NCBI GenBank assembly: GCA_015680685.1
Contig: MNCI01018161.1
Span: 453,461-515,460 of the forward strand
DNA: 62,000 nucleotides
Direction of reading: 5' to 3'
From: Gnetum montanum
Lineage: Eukaryota > Streptophyta > Gnetopsida > Gnetales > Gnetaceae
A program made the position numbers and the translations under genes. This document shows, piece by piece, positions 1 to 10,080 of the stretch. The notes below the pieces were generated by a model. That model made no database searches. It was not told the DNA's origin and was given only the letters and a program-made list of their open reading frames with translations. The first letter of the stretch is position 1. Each line of letters begins with the position of its first letter.

Positions 1-673
1 GGATGTGTACGGCTAATCAAGGAATCGGCTGCTCGTCGCAGCATGTGAGTATGACTTGACTACGAGCATTGGCTGCTTGGTAACCTAGTAGCGTATTCCA
101 GGATCTGCGCTTGGTAATCCCAGTAGTAGTCCAATGTGTACGACTAGTTAAGGAATCGGCTACTCATCGCTAGGCTAGAATGTATGATAAGTACGACTTA
201 GTTATGAGCACCCACGGGTGTGTACGGCTAGCCAAGGAATCAGCTGCTTATCACACTTAAGCTAAATAGGTGCCTCAGTACGACCACTTCGAGCACTTGC
301 GTTACATGTGGTGATCCCAGTAACGATTAGTGTTTGGTAGCCACAGTTGTATGGTTCAGGGTGTGTACGGTAAGTGGGAACGGATGCTGATGCTAGTTAA
401 TTCAGACTTAGGACATTAGTTAGAGTTAGTGAGCTTCTCAACCCTTTCCCTCATAGCTTAGGAGATAAACTGAAAAATACAAAAAAAATCACATACCTCA
501 GAATTGCTTAACCATACACCGTGACACATACAAGCAAGCCTGGGAAGACAATGAACGATTAACCCCAAGTGTTTTTTGTGGCGTTAAGGCATTTAGTCTG
601 TGGAGTTTGACCGGATCGCACGTACACGCTCGTATTCCTATGGTTGAGTGTAGGGGTACCTCACCACTCATCA
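1..673 (+). mobile_element. Athila-type LTR, truncated by window edge
   Basis: The right end reads GGTTGAGTGTAGGGGTACCT followed by CACCACTCATCA, the same terminus as the LTRs of elements A, B, C and J. The stretch around 360-400 matches the reverse complement of the C LTRs (near 30960-30990), so this copy belongs to the C subfamily but lies in the plus orientation. No tRNA-Asp primer site follows position 673, so it is either the 3' LTR of an element lying to the left of the window or a solo LTR. The LTR start (TGATGA) lies outside the window. Confidence 0.85.
4..256 (+). repeat. Three direct repeats inside the LTR
   Basis: A segment of about 35 bp of the form TGTGTACGGCTA..CAAGGAATC.GCTGCT occurs at about 4-38, 134-168 and 222-256. 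The C LTRs at 26102-26980 and 30683-31581 carry it once. The R/U5 part of this LTR copy has therefore been locally amplified. Confidence 0.75.
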
Positions 674-680
674 ACAACTA

Positions 681-710
681 AAAATTTTCCATCATATGAT
701 GGAAAATTTT
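681..710. repeat. 30-bp perfect palindrome
   Basis: The half-site AAAATTTTCCATCAT is followed directly by its exact reverse complement with no spacer. It lies 7 bp beyond the LTR terminus at 673. It could extrude as a cruciform or be the end of a small inverted-repeat element; no partner copy was seen in the window. Confidence 0.9.
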
Positions 711-711
711 C

Positions 712-1440
712 CGTTTTGTTGTGAATGGCAGCAATGGCTGTGGTGATGCACCATTTCAAGGTCCACAAGGTAATGTTGGAGGTAGTGATCAGTGGTGCTA
801 GAGGTGATGATGGGTGGCATTGGTGGCAGGGATGGGCAACACTAGAGGTAGTGATGGGCAGTTATTGGTGATGCTGATGGGTAGTAGTGGCATAGTCAAC
901 GATGGCTATGAAAAATGTAGTGAGGGTTTTTTTGGTGCTCAAATGATGCTAAGGTGGCCGTGATGGTTGGTGCTGAAGATTCTTGTTATGGGCAACGCTG
1001 TCGGTGGGGGTTGTTATCAGTGGATGTTGCGATGGAGTGTAGTGTGGACAAATAGTAGTAGTAGCATAGGGCACAACCAAGGTGGCATGTGGTGATAGCA
1101 GAGGTGGTGCATGATGGTGGAGCAATAGGCAACAACAAGAACAAGGGTCTTCAATGTAGTAGGTGATCACAACATAGTGCTAGGGTTTTGATGGCCATTG
1201 GGGCAAAGATGTAGTAGTTGTTGACAAGAGGCAATTATAGGGCCTAGTAGTGGTTGTAGGTTGTAGTGGTAGTTAGAGGTGAGTGATGGCAAAATGGAAG
1301 TGATTTTGGAGGCAATGATGATGGTGGATGATAGCGTGATATGGTGCCCTTGGGGTTGGCCCAAGGGCCAATCCTTAGTCACCAACCATGGTAGTAAGTT
1401 AGCCATGGCTGTGGCTAGTAGCACGGTTAGCCATGCCTAG
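712..1440. repeat. GGT/GTG/GAT-rich low-complexity tract
   Basis: The plus strand is strongly enriched in GGTGATGG, GTGGTAG and TGGTGG words without a fixed period, for about 700 bp, in contrast to the AT-rich surroundings. It opens two frames of about 75 and 85 codons on the minus strand, but these have biased, repetitive composition and no recognisable domain. It reads as a decayed minisatellite or the skewed non-coding part of an element. Confidence 0.5.
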
Positions 1441-2590
1441 CAATTCTGCTAATAGTGGTGGTTGGAAGGACCGGTTGCAACCCTCCCAAGGACTTGTGGC
1501 ACTCAAATTTTTATTATTTTATTATTATTACTATTTTAAATAAATTTATTTTATTTCCATTTTTTTAAAAATATTTAAACTATGGAGGGCCTGGGTTTGA
1601 ACCCACAACCTCCTGATCATTTTTTAAAATAATAATAATAAGTTCACACATGAGGTTGAATCCATGACCTCTTGGTCATCATTTTTTAAATAATAATATT
1701 TTATTTTTATTTTTATTTAATTAAAGTATTTTGGAGCATGAGATCAAACTTGTGACCTCCCCCCTGATAAGTATTTTAGAGTTTTTCTTAAACTTCTTAT
1801 TATCATTTTATTCCACCTTGCCTCATTAGCTAATGTGGTGGTTCAACCAATGATAGGGTAGGGGTTCGATATGGGTAAAAAATAATTATAGGTTGATTCT
1901 TGATCCTAAAAATTTGACAAATATTTTTATAAATAATAATAATAATTTAATATTATTTTAATGAATGTATAACAAGAAATTTTAAACATTAATATCTCCC
2001 AAACCATAAGTCTGATTGAGATGAAATTTGTACTGTTGGAATCATCTTGACAAGTACTATGCATTGGACATAGTTTTAGGGTTCCAAAATGAATTTTATT
2101 TTTCAGGAATTAAAAGGACCAAACTAGCCTATTTTGTTGAATTGACATTTCTAGGTTGACATATGGTAACTCGGAATCTTCTAAATTACTTGGATAGTAA
2201 ATTTCAACAAAAAAGATTAGTTTAGGTCATGGTTACTAATTTTATTAAAATAAATTTAACAATGATCCTAATTAATTAATAATTATAGTATTAAGATGGG
2301 TAAGAATCACCTGGACTAGTGTATCATGATCTTACCAACATCTCTTAGAATAATCTTGATCGATTAATGATATCCATGAAAGAAATTTTGTTGGTTGCTA
2401 GGATTTGGATGCCTGATCCATTGTTTGTGAAGTCAATGGAAAGGTATCTTCTAACTTGCATCACAAATATATGGTACATCTAGTGACGATCAATGACTTT
2501 CCATTTGTTGTGACTTTAAAGTTCATCATCAGATTCATGTTGTAGTTGGCCCATGATTTTGAATGGACCTTGGGTCATGGTTTTCTTTGA
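1441..2590. other. AT-rich non-coding stretch with tRNA-like boxes
   Basis: No gene was found. Three degenerate copies of a motif resembling a tRNA T-arm/B box (minus strand: AGGTTGTGGGTTCAAACCC at about 1590-1618, weaker forms near 1648-1675 and 1733-1762) are separated by AT-rich runs of TTTTAAATAATAATA type. The part from about 1975 has the wording 'tatctcccaaaccataag..gattgagatgaaatttg', which is common in non-coding parts of plant gypsy elements. This is consistent with LTR debris or a decayed SINE-like head; neither is proven. Confidence 0.4.
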
Positions 2591-3022
2591 TACCAATTGT
2601 GACATCCTATCCCCAAATGTCATGGAAAACATCAAATATACAATATATTAGACATTATGCATATAAAGAAAATATACCAAATGTGAAATATAAGTGATAT
2701 TTAGCATTATGTATACAGGAAATAATAGGAAAAATGTAGAAAGAGAAATAAAAGAATGCTTTATTGATATAGAATAGCGTATTTGGATTATGCTCTAGGA
2801 GTGATCCTTAGGGTTTTCTTCCTTTGGCATCTATCCCTTAGAGGCAATCTAGCATTGCCACCATAGTTAGGCCTATAACCTGGCTAGAAGGAATGGGCAG
2901 TCCACTTCCTATCCCACTTCACTTGGCTTGCTGTGACTTGCCTATACTAGCTTTTCCACCCCATGACTTGCCTATACTAGCTCTGCCATTCCATGTTGGC
3001 ATGACGTCTAACCTTGGGTATA
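2591..3022 (-). mobile_element. LTR-like arm with initiator-Met type primer site
   Basis: On the minus strand the sequence reads GGGGATAGGATGTCACA followed by AT and TGGTATCAA, which is the usual junction of a gypsy or copia LTR with a tRNA-iMet primer site. The LTR-like body runs from 2609 towards 3022. Its inner part (2668-3022) is the left arm of a long inverted repeat whose right arm is at 3203-3532. The internal region that should follow the primer site on the left is not recognisable. Confidence 0.5.
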
Positions 3023-3202
3023 AATGCCTTAGTTCAAACCCCCAAAGGTTACCTTAAGAGACAAGTCCATTATTACAACATGCCCTTTTGTGTCTCAATT
3101 ACAACTAACATTTTGGATCTTATTAAGATAACAATAACACCTATTATGAAGAGACACCATCTTCATTAGTCAGCAACATTATTTGGGAATGGGGATGCGA
3201 CA

Positions 3203-3532
3203 TATACCCGGGCTTAGAGGTCATGCCAGCATGGAGTGGTAGAGCTAGTATAGGTAAGTTATGAGAGCCAAGTGAAGTAGGATAGGAAGTGGATTGACCA
3301 TTCCTTCTAGTCGAGTTATAGGCCTAACCATGGTGGTAGTGCTGGATTGCCTCTAAGGGATAGATGCCAAAGGAAGACAATCCTAAGGAACACTCTCAGA
3401 GCATGATGTGGATACACTCTTCCATATCAATAATGCATTCTTTTCTTTCTCTTTTGACATTTTTCCTATTATTTCCTTTATACATAATGTCAAATATCAC
3501 ATATATTTCACATTTGGTATATTTTCCTCTTG
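3203..3532 (+). repeat. Right arm of long inverted repeat (second LTR-like copy)
   Basis: The segment is a diverged reverse complement of 2668-3022. For example GCCTCTAAGGGATAGATGCC near 3350 pairs with the segment near 2830, and the AGCTAGTATAGGTAAGT stretch pairs with one near 2980. The 180-bp spacer (3023-3202) has no gene. Downstream, TGTTATCAGAG at 3765-3775 resembles an initiator-Met primer site in the plus orientation. The pair therefore looks like two LTRs lying back to back. Confidence 0.6.
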
Positions 3533-4399
3533 GGCCTATTCTTAGCCCCTTTCCATTTATGGTTGTTTGTCCTATGGCTATGATGATCCTCCTTCTTGTG
3601 TGTGCTTCTCCTTTGGTGCCATCTGTGGTCACAACATATCCAAGGATTAGTATACATAATGTGTAACTTATAATGTTTTGATATCTCATATCATAAGTTA
3701 GTTACACTTAGGCTAAGGTTGAAGCATGGTAGATTAGTTATTTTATTAATTTTTAAGTTCAAAGTGTTATCAGAGTTAGTTGGAAGGGTTTAAATTTTTT
3801 AATTTAATGTTTTCACGTTGGTTTCTTTTTTAAATCTTTGTGAGAGTTAGAAACATTTTAGAAAATATTCTGCCAAAAACTCAAAAACTTTAGCTTTGTG
3901 GCCCCCACATCTAAGAGCTTACTTCCTATAGCTACATGGTCAAAGTATAGAGTGATTTGGACAAAAAACTAGGAAGCTATGGCTTTTGGAAGGTTTTGGG
4001 CTCTGAAAACTATAAAAAACTCCTCTGGTGTTTGAAAGGAAATGTGAAAAATTCAAAGTATGGGTGTGTATATATATAGACTATTCTTGTGCTATGTTGA
4101 CATGGTCTCATATACATGGGGTGGTCCATTGACAAGTACCCATTTATGAAGGGTGTAAGATAAATTTTTTAACTTGAATTTCTCATAAAGTGGGATCCAT
4201 GGAGTCCTAGAAAAGCCAAGAACTTTATGGAATCATTAAATAAGATTTTTGAAAGCTCAAAAATTGAAAAATTGAATTGAGAATGTGTTAATTGAAGAAA
4301 TTTCCCTATGGAGTACACAGTTGGATGCATTGGATGGGGCACACAAAGGTTTGGATTGTAGAAATGTCTAAGGATGAGGTACTTAACTAATCCAACCAA
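3533..4399. other. Unassigned non-coding stretch
   Basis: No gene, repeat pair or protein similarity was found. Short open frames here show no domain and are probably chance. The part right of about 3680 is where the 3' end of element D would be expected by comparison with element C, but no matching LTR is visible. Confidence 0.3.
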
Positions 4400-6019
4400 G
4401 TGATATGCAAGTGGGTCCTCCCCATAGTAGCCACATGCCCTTTTCTCCCTTACATAACCTTAACCTAAGGAGTCCATGGACCCCATAGGTGATTAATGGT
4501 TATAAAGGTTAAGGACAAAAACCTAGAAGAATCTACCTAATAATTCAAGCACATTAAACCAATACATCAAATAGGGACATGGACATCATAAGTGAGGTGA
4601 GTCATGGAAAGCATAGATTGATGAGAGAGAAAGTAGAATGGAGTTCCTAATTGAGGTCATATGAAGTTCCTTGTGGATTTTGTGGCTAAATGACCTAATA
4701 AAATCCATCCTTAGTCTAGACCAACACCAACGAATTCAGTGAATTTGCATTGCGACCCTAAGACTAGTCCGCCTCCTTGAGACACAAAAGTACTTCCATG
4801 GATGAAACACCATTCCTTATAGAGAAGTAGGATGTAAGGAAGGGCCTTAGTTAGAGGGGACCTTTAGGCATGGGTAAGATGTATTTCTAGTTCCATAACT
4901 AGTGCTTTTAGGCTTATATTTTAAGGAATGTGCTTTGAATTCCCATCACATATATATATATATATATTTCAGATGAGAACCACACCATGCAAAGAATTAT
5001 TTAACTTCTTGTTATTGGTTGACAGAATAGTAAGAGATCCATGAAAACACTCATGCCCCCAAGTAAGTAGAAGGGTATAGAGAATATTGAGTACCCTTGA
5101 AGTCACACCTTATTCAAACCCTTGAAACCTTTCCAAGTTTGGAAACTACCAAGGTCACAAGTTCATTATAGTTTTACTTAATGAAAAATGACCTCATACT
5201 TCCAAAACAAGAAAAACCATAGAGTTCATGGATGGGTGGATGTCATGGATTCACTACCTATTCCATTAAAAAGAAATCATGTCTTAGTTATTGGTAATAA
5301 AATTCAAAAATAGAAACTAGAAATTATCAATAAAAAATAATATTCACAAACCACCATTAACAACAACTATAACACCACTACATCCTATTGGCACAAAGAA
5401 GCTTATTAGTAGAAATTTAGGAAATCAGACCCAAAATAAAGAAAATTATACAAGAAAGTGTAAAATACTCATGAAAAATCAAACATATCAATGATGGTGT
5501 AAAACAAAAAATGGTGTCTAATAGGTAAAGTTAGAAAAAATGTGTAAAATAAATAAAGTGTAAAATAAAAATGTGTAAGGAAAAAAATAGAAAAATTGAG
5601 GAGCCACGTCAATGGTTAGCATGGATGGCCATCTCCCCATAACTAAGTTGGAAGGAGGAGATCTAAAATATTGAGCAAGGTTTTTCATCTAATGAGGTGT
5701 TGCTTCCATTTTCTTGCTTGGGCTCATGGAAAGCTTTGACTTATTGTGTGTTGACTAGCTACTTTTTGTTTGGGCATTTAGGTTTGTAGATTAACATGGC
5801 CCTAGAAGGGAAGGTTTCATCAATTATGTAAGGGACCTTCCATACTATTTGCAATTTAGTTCATTGTGGAATGTATGGGATTCTAGTAGAGGACCTTATC
5901 TTCAAGTTGAAATTTGAATTTCCTTATTCTTAGATCATGTCATTGATTGTTGAATGCCTTATGTACTTCATTTAAGGATAGGGCCACTAATCATTTTCAT
6001 CTAGCACATTAAGGTTGAT

Positions 6020-6480
6020 TAATCATTCTCTTTGTTCTAGACTTAGGTCAAGATCCAAGTCACATGTTGTTGAAAGTGCATGAAGCTCGGATTGAATAGG
6101 AAGTTCTGGTAGTTTCCTGTATCGGAAAATCCCCATTGCAATTCTCAACTTTGATTACTAGAAAATTGACAAGATAAGATCACCCATAAATAGTGGTCAC
6201 AATATATTCTACTAGTCCTAATGGAATAGTGATGGATTGGTCTACCAATTCTAATTTAATATTTCTTTTCTTGAAAGGCAGTAGGCTCTAGGTAGTATAC
6301 ATCTCATGGAAAATCAGATTAACACTAGAACCTAAATCTAGAAGAGCTTTGCATGGTTCATTCCCAAAAATCTACAAATAGATAAAGGAACTCCTAGGAT
6401 CAGCTAATTTCTTAAGAAGGTTACTAGCTCAAATCTAGTCAGATAAAACATGAGTTAACATAATAGTATAGATTTTGGGA
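6020..6480 (-). pseudogene. Retropepsin-like aspartic protease remnant of element D
   Basis: The minus-strand translation contains MLTHVLSD, then a linker, then ALLDLGSSVNLI, which corresponds to the active-site motif of plant gypsy proteases (D-S/T-G) with the middle residue changed to Leu. Further on, VNFLVIKVENCNGDFPI matches the strand preceding the second conserved motif (IIMGRAWL in element C), but that motif itself is lost. Several in-frame stops (for example two in the linker) make it inactive. The protease would have cut the Gag polyprotein. It aligns well with the copies in C (29300-29650) and E (39840-40150). Confidence 0.65.
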
Positions 6481-6949
6481 GGCATTTGATTTGAAGGGCT
6501 CTCGATTTGATGATTTGTAGAGGACAAGGTAGGAGTAAGATGACCAGCCACATTAGTTTGTAAGGGCTTAGAAGGGCTGTTGGGTTAGAAGAATGGTTGT
6601 TTACGAGTTGTAGGTTCCAAACCAATCAGTTGATTAACTAGTTGTGGATTAATGGTGCTTGTAGCATTATGCTATTGCAGTTAAGATGGAAGCTCATCCT
6701 ACATGAGTGGAGCAAGTGGTAGCTATGTTGAGGATGGAGAAATAGGTGCAAGAACATTAGGAGGATATGGATGAAATATAAGATCCCACCTAGGAGTTGG
6801 AGAATGAGTTTGGTGATATTTAGGAGGGTGGTAGTGATGTTGGAAAGGAGAAGCGTGACTAGAAGAGTCATGTGAAAATAGGGGTTGTTGAACATAGTAC
6901 CCATATAGATTTGGATTCTTGTAAGGGTACTATTGCATTGGTGGTGGCA

Positions 6950-8590
6950 TCCCCCATGACTATGGTTGTTGCCACTACTTATATTTGTCATATGGTTGTG
7001 GTGGAGTTCCACTTGGATATTGAGGTTGTTGCTGGTGGAACAGACTAGGATTGCCTTGAGGATATGGCAATCTTCTAGGTGTTTGCCTTTTTGATAGTCA
7101 TGGATTTAAATCATACACCCTAGATTCATATAAGTGTGACACAATAGGAGATTATCCCTTAGGATGTTCATAGCTGCAGATGTCACATTCATCATCATAA
7201 TATGATTTAGTGTCCACAAGTTCTACTATAGCAGCTTTGCCCTTGCTTCTTTGGTAGGCACATTCAACTTCTTTCCACCTCCTATGGTCATGATCACTAC
7301 CCTACTCTCTTGATTATTCTACAATTTTTAGAGTATTTTAGAATTTTTCATTCAATGAATTAGACATTTTATCTACCTTAGTCAAAATTTTAGATATAGA
7401 TTTTTGGATTGGCAAGGTCTTTGTTTGAACCACCTCATCAAGAGGTGATTTCTCCTCATTGTCACAAAAGTAGACCTCCTCCTTTCTCATGGAAGGATTC
7501 CTATTATATTCTTCTACACATTTACATTTTCTCAACTCTTCTTCTTCTTTTTCTACTTGCTCAAGTAGCCTTTGTATCCAATGGACTCCTAATTTTGATA
7601 GTCTTCCTTAGGCATAGATCCTAAGGGTCCTTCATGTTTCTTAGCAAAGCCCATCTATGATGTGGCAAATTTTTTTCCTTTGAGAGTAACCATGGCTAGG
7701 GCATCGATGTAATAATGAATAATATATACCCATGGAAACATCCAAGGGTTCATGTGTTTGCTACTTCCATCCTTGGATTTTCCATTGTAGGTTTGACACT
7801 TTGGAGTAGGTTTGATATTTTTCATTAAATAGTTCTAGCATTGTACTCCATAGATGGATTGACTCTAGTTCTAGATACTGGTACTAGCTTTTTGTTTCCT
7901 TGATGACTGTTTTGGGGAATAGCTTGAGCTTTTGTCAATTATTTTCAATATTTTTTAAGGCATAAGCATCATGAAAGGCTTGTAGATTCATTTGAGGATC
8001 TAAGTTATATCCCCCATCAAATCTAGGGATATTCTTCATGTCAAGCCACTTGATTCGGCCATCTTTCACATGCTTGGTAGGAATTTTGATAGCCTCTATG
8101 ATGTTGAGTATATTTTGAGTGGCCAATAGAGATTCATCATCATGATCTTGATAATGTCTATGATGTCCTTTGCTATCCCTCCATTCATGGTAGTCTTTGC
8201 AATTATCATTATTATCCTGCCTCCTATAGTTCTTTTTAGATTAAGAGAAGGAAGCTAATCTAGATGAAGAGGGTGAAGAGAGAGGACTACCATCACTATG
8301 GTGTCTACCATTACCTATCTATTTGTCATGACCATGATCCTTAGAGTTATCATCATTGTGCTTGTCTAAGTTTCCACTTTGACTCCCTTTCTTAGAGCTC
8401 CCACGACCATGGGACTCATTGTCACCAGAATCTAGATTATTAATTATTGATTTAGGATTTAGGTTTAGCTCCCTTTCATTAGAGTCAAAATGTGGAGAGT
8501 TTTCATGTTGAGAACTCTCATAAAGAGGTTCCTCATCATCTTTTTGATTTAGCAGGAATAAGGGGTTAGTAAACTATTTCCCCTTCATGG
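6950..8590 (-). pseudogene. Athila-like gag remnant of element D
   Basis: The minus-strand reading begins with an acidic/polar N-terminal region rich in Asp, Asn, Ser and His (about 8590-8160). It is followed by a capsid-like part with LDMKNIPRFDGGYNLDP, LQAFHDAYALKNIE, LKLFPKT, ELFNEKYQTYSKVS and EPLD, which matches the capsid of elements A, B and E almost word for word. A zinc-knuckle relic CDICSYEHPKG lies near 7180-7215. There are several stops and at least two frameshifts. Gag forms the virus-like particle. Similarity to Athila gag (the LFP..L...A..WY and FF/FNE patterns) is from family knowledge. Confidence 0.7.
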
Positions 8591-8989
8591 CTTAGTGACA
8601 CTTTTCCTATTGCTGCTCTTGTTGGAATTGTGTCTTAGTGAGATGGTAGTCCCAGAAGTCATGATCTTCCACAACATACTCTCTATGAAGCCCTTCAAGT
8701 ATAATAGTGCTCTAATAAAAATCCATCCATGCCTTGAATCCTACTATGGACACTTAGAAAATTGTTCTATCTCTTACAGAAATAAACTATAAGAGTTCTT
8801 CTAGCAACTAAAATTCTAACTTATATTAACATGCCTGGGGATGTTGTATTTATAGACCTACAAGGGTGCCATGTCGACAAGTACATGTCAATCTAGAAAA
8901 TCCTACATTGATGGTATCTTTTCAATGGGGTCATGTTGATGACATTCCATCAATGTAGATAACTAAAGACTCTTCATCACCCAATAAAA
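8591..8989. other. Unassigned stretch between element D and LINE
   Basis: No gene was found. It contains TATTTATA (8847-8854) preceded by words similar to the region before the TATA box in the B LTR, so it may be a heavily decayed LTR of D. The support is weak. Confidence 0.3.
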
Positions 8990-10080
8990 AAATTGTAATT
9001 TCTATTTCTAGTACCACAAATTAGAATTTTAGTCTTATTAATATTAACTTTCATACCAAAATGGTTATAGTAGTTATGAAGGATTTCAACCATGTAACTT
9101 AATCTTGTAGTTGAATTTGCAATTTAAGGTTGCTTCACATGCAAAGAGAAGCATACTAAAAAAAATAATCAATTTACTATCACAACATGATTGAAGGAAT
9201 TTTGCATCCATTCCTCTAATTCATCTATAGATGTGCAAAAAAGGATATGGGATAAAGGACAACTTTGTTTAACTCTCACTAACCTATTAATAATTGTTCT
9301 TTTTCTACTAAGATTATTTTTGATAAAAATGTCAACTATCTCATACATGTTTTTAAGTAGTAGAAAGGAATTTTTGTGGTATGCTAATGTCATTTAATCT
9401 CTTTCAAAGTTTATCTTGAGCAATATAATCATAAGCCTTGAAAAAATCAATAAAACTAATACAAGTCTTATGGTTGGGATATTTTGCTTTCTCTACACAA
9501 TAATACAAAGTTATTAAATGATCTATAGTGGAATAATTTCTCTGAAATCCTACTTATAACTAAGCATGAAGATCTTGCATTTTTACCTATAAATTAATTT
9601 TATTTTCTAAAATAGTGTCCAATAGCTTAGTGAATACTAAATTGATCGCAATTAACCAATAATAATTAAGATTTGTTCTATCTCCCTTTTTGAAAAAAAA
9701 AAAAACCTACTTGACTAGAATATCAAAAGCAATCCAAACCATGTCAAAGCCCTTTATTAAGAAGAGTGTAAGTTGCTTTCTACATCAATGGCTTATCCCA
9801 TTTAAGAAGCTCTACAAATAATCCATTGGCATCACCATCTTTTTTGAAAGATAATCTTTGAATTCTTATAGTAATGTTAACAAGGGATAACTCAAGAATA
9901 AGTTGGGGGGACCTCTTGAATAAAAAGGTTATTGAAAAAAGTTGGAATAGTAGATAAGGAAAAATCCTAACCATTTTAGGATCTATCTTGAAATAAATTC
10001 TAAAATATTTTTGGATTAGATTTAACTCAGTGATCATTCATTTTTGCTTTTCTTTAATGAATTTCCTTTTTAAAATTGAA
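8990..10080 (-). pseudogene. LINE (non-LTR retrotransposon) reverse transcriptase fragment
   Basis: On the minus strand, in order: a segment with KKDGDANGLFVELLKW (about 9850-9790), KGDRTNLNYYWLIAINLV (near 9680), VGFQRNYSTIDHLITLYYCVEKAK (near 9540-9480), SFIDFFKAYDYIAQDKL (near 9450-9400), then VKQSCPLSHILFCTSIDELEEW (9290-9200) and KVNINKTKILICGT (near 9040). These correspond to the plant LINE RT motifs usually seen as GFRP..ST.DH, D..KAFD, RQGCPLSP.LF and the thumb strand. The F/YADD catalytic box should lie between 9190 and 9140 and is not intact. Frames shift several times, so this is a 5'-truncated or decayed copy. The endonuclease part is not visible. Confidence 0.8.

Larger units (their letters stand above)
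4400..8590 (-). mobile_element. Element D: degenerate Athila-like gag-protease element
   Basis: Reading on the minus strand, a gag remnant (8590-6950) is followed by a protease remnant (6480-6020) and then a non-coding spacer. The spacer (4400-5660) matches that of element C (27735-28930): both contain a GGGTCCTCCCCA motif and a polypurine motif next to the words for MGEMA..ANH. No RT, RNase H or integrase follows the protease. Neither LTR is recognised, so the ends are approximate. A TATTTATA at 8847-8854 could belong to a strongly diverged 5' LTR, but this is weak. Confidence 0.6.

Noticed and set aside
949-1424. Two minus-strand open frames of 73 and 85 codons
   Set aside because: Low-complexity composition from the GGT/GTG-rich tract; no domain.
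1587-1622. A tRNA gene on the minus strand
   Set aside because: Only a T-arm-like box is present; no acceptor, D-arm or anticodon arm could be paired.
3364-3689. Overlapping open frames of about 100 codons on both strands
   Set aside because: They lie in and beside the inverted LTR-like arm, with no domain and no conservation with the left arm in frame.
6638-7012. A 124-codon minus-strand frame in D
   Set aside because: Out of phase with the gag tail; the Leu/His/Asn-rich composition is that of a shifted Pro/Gln-rich tail.
9780-10037. An independent small gene
   Set aside because: The frame belongs to the LINE RT, its end matching the usual segment before the RT core.
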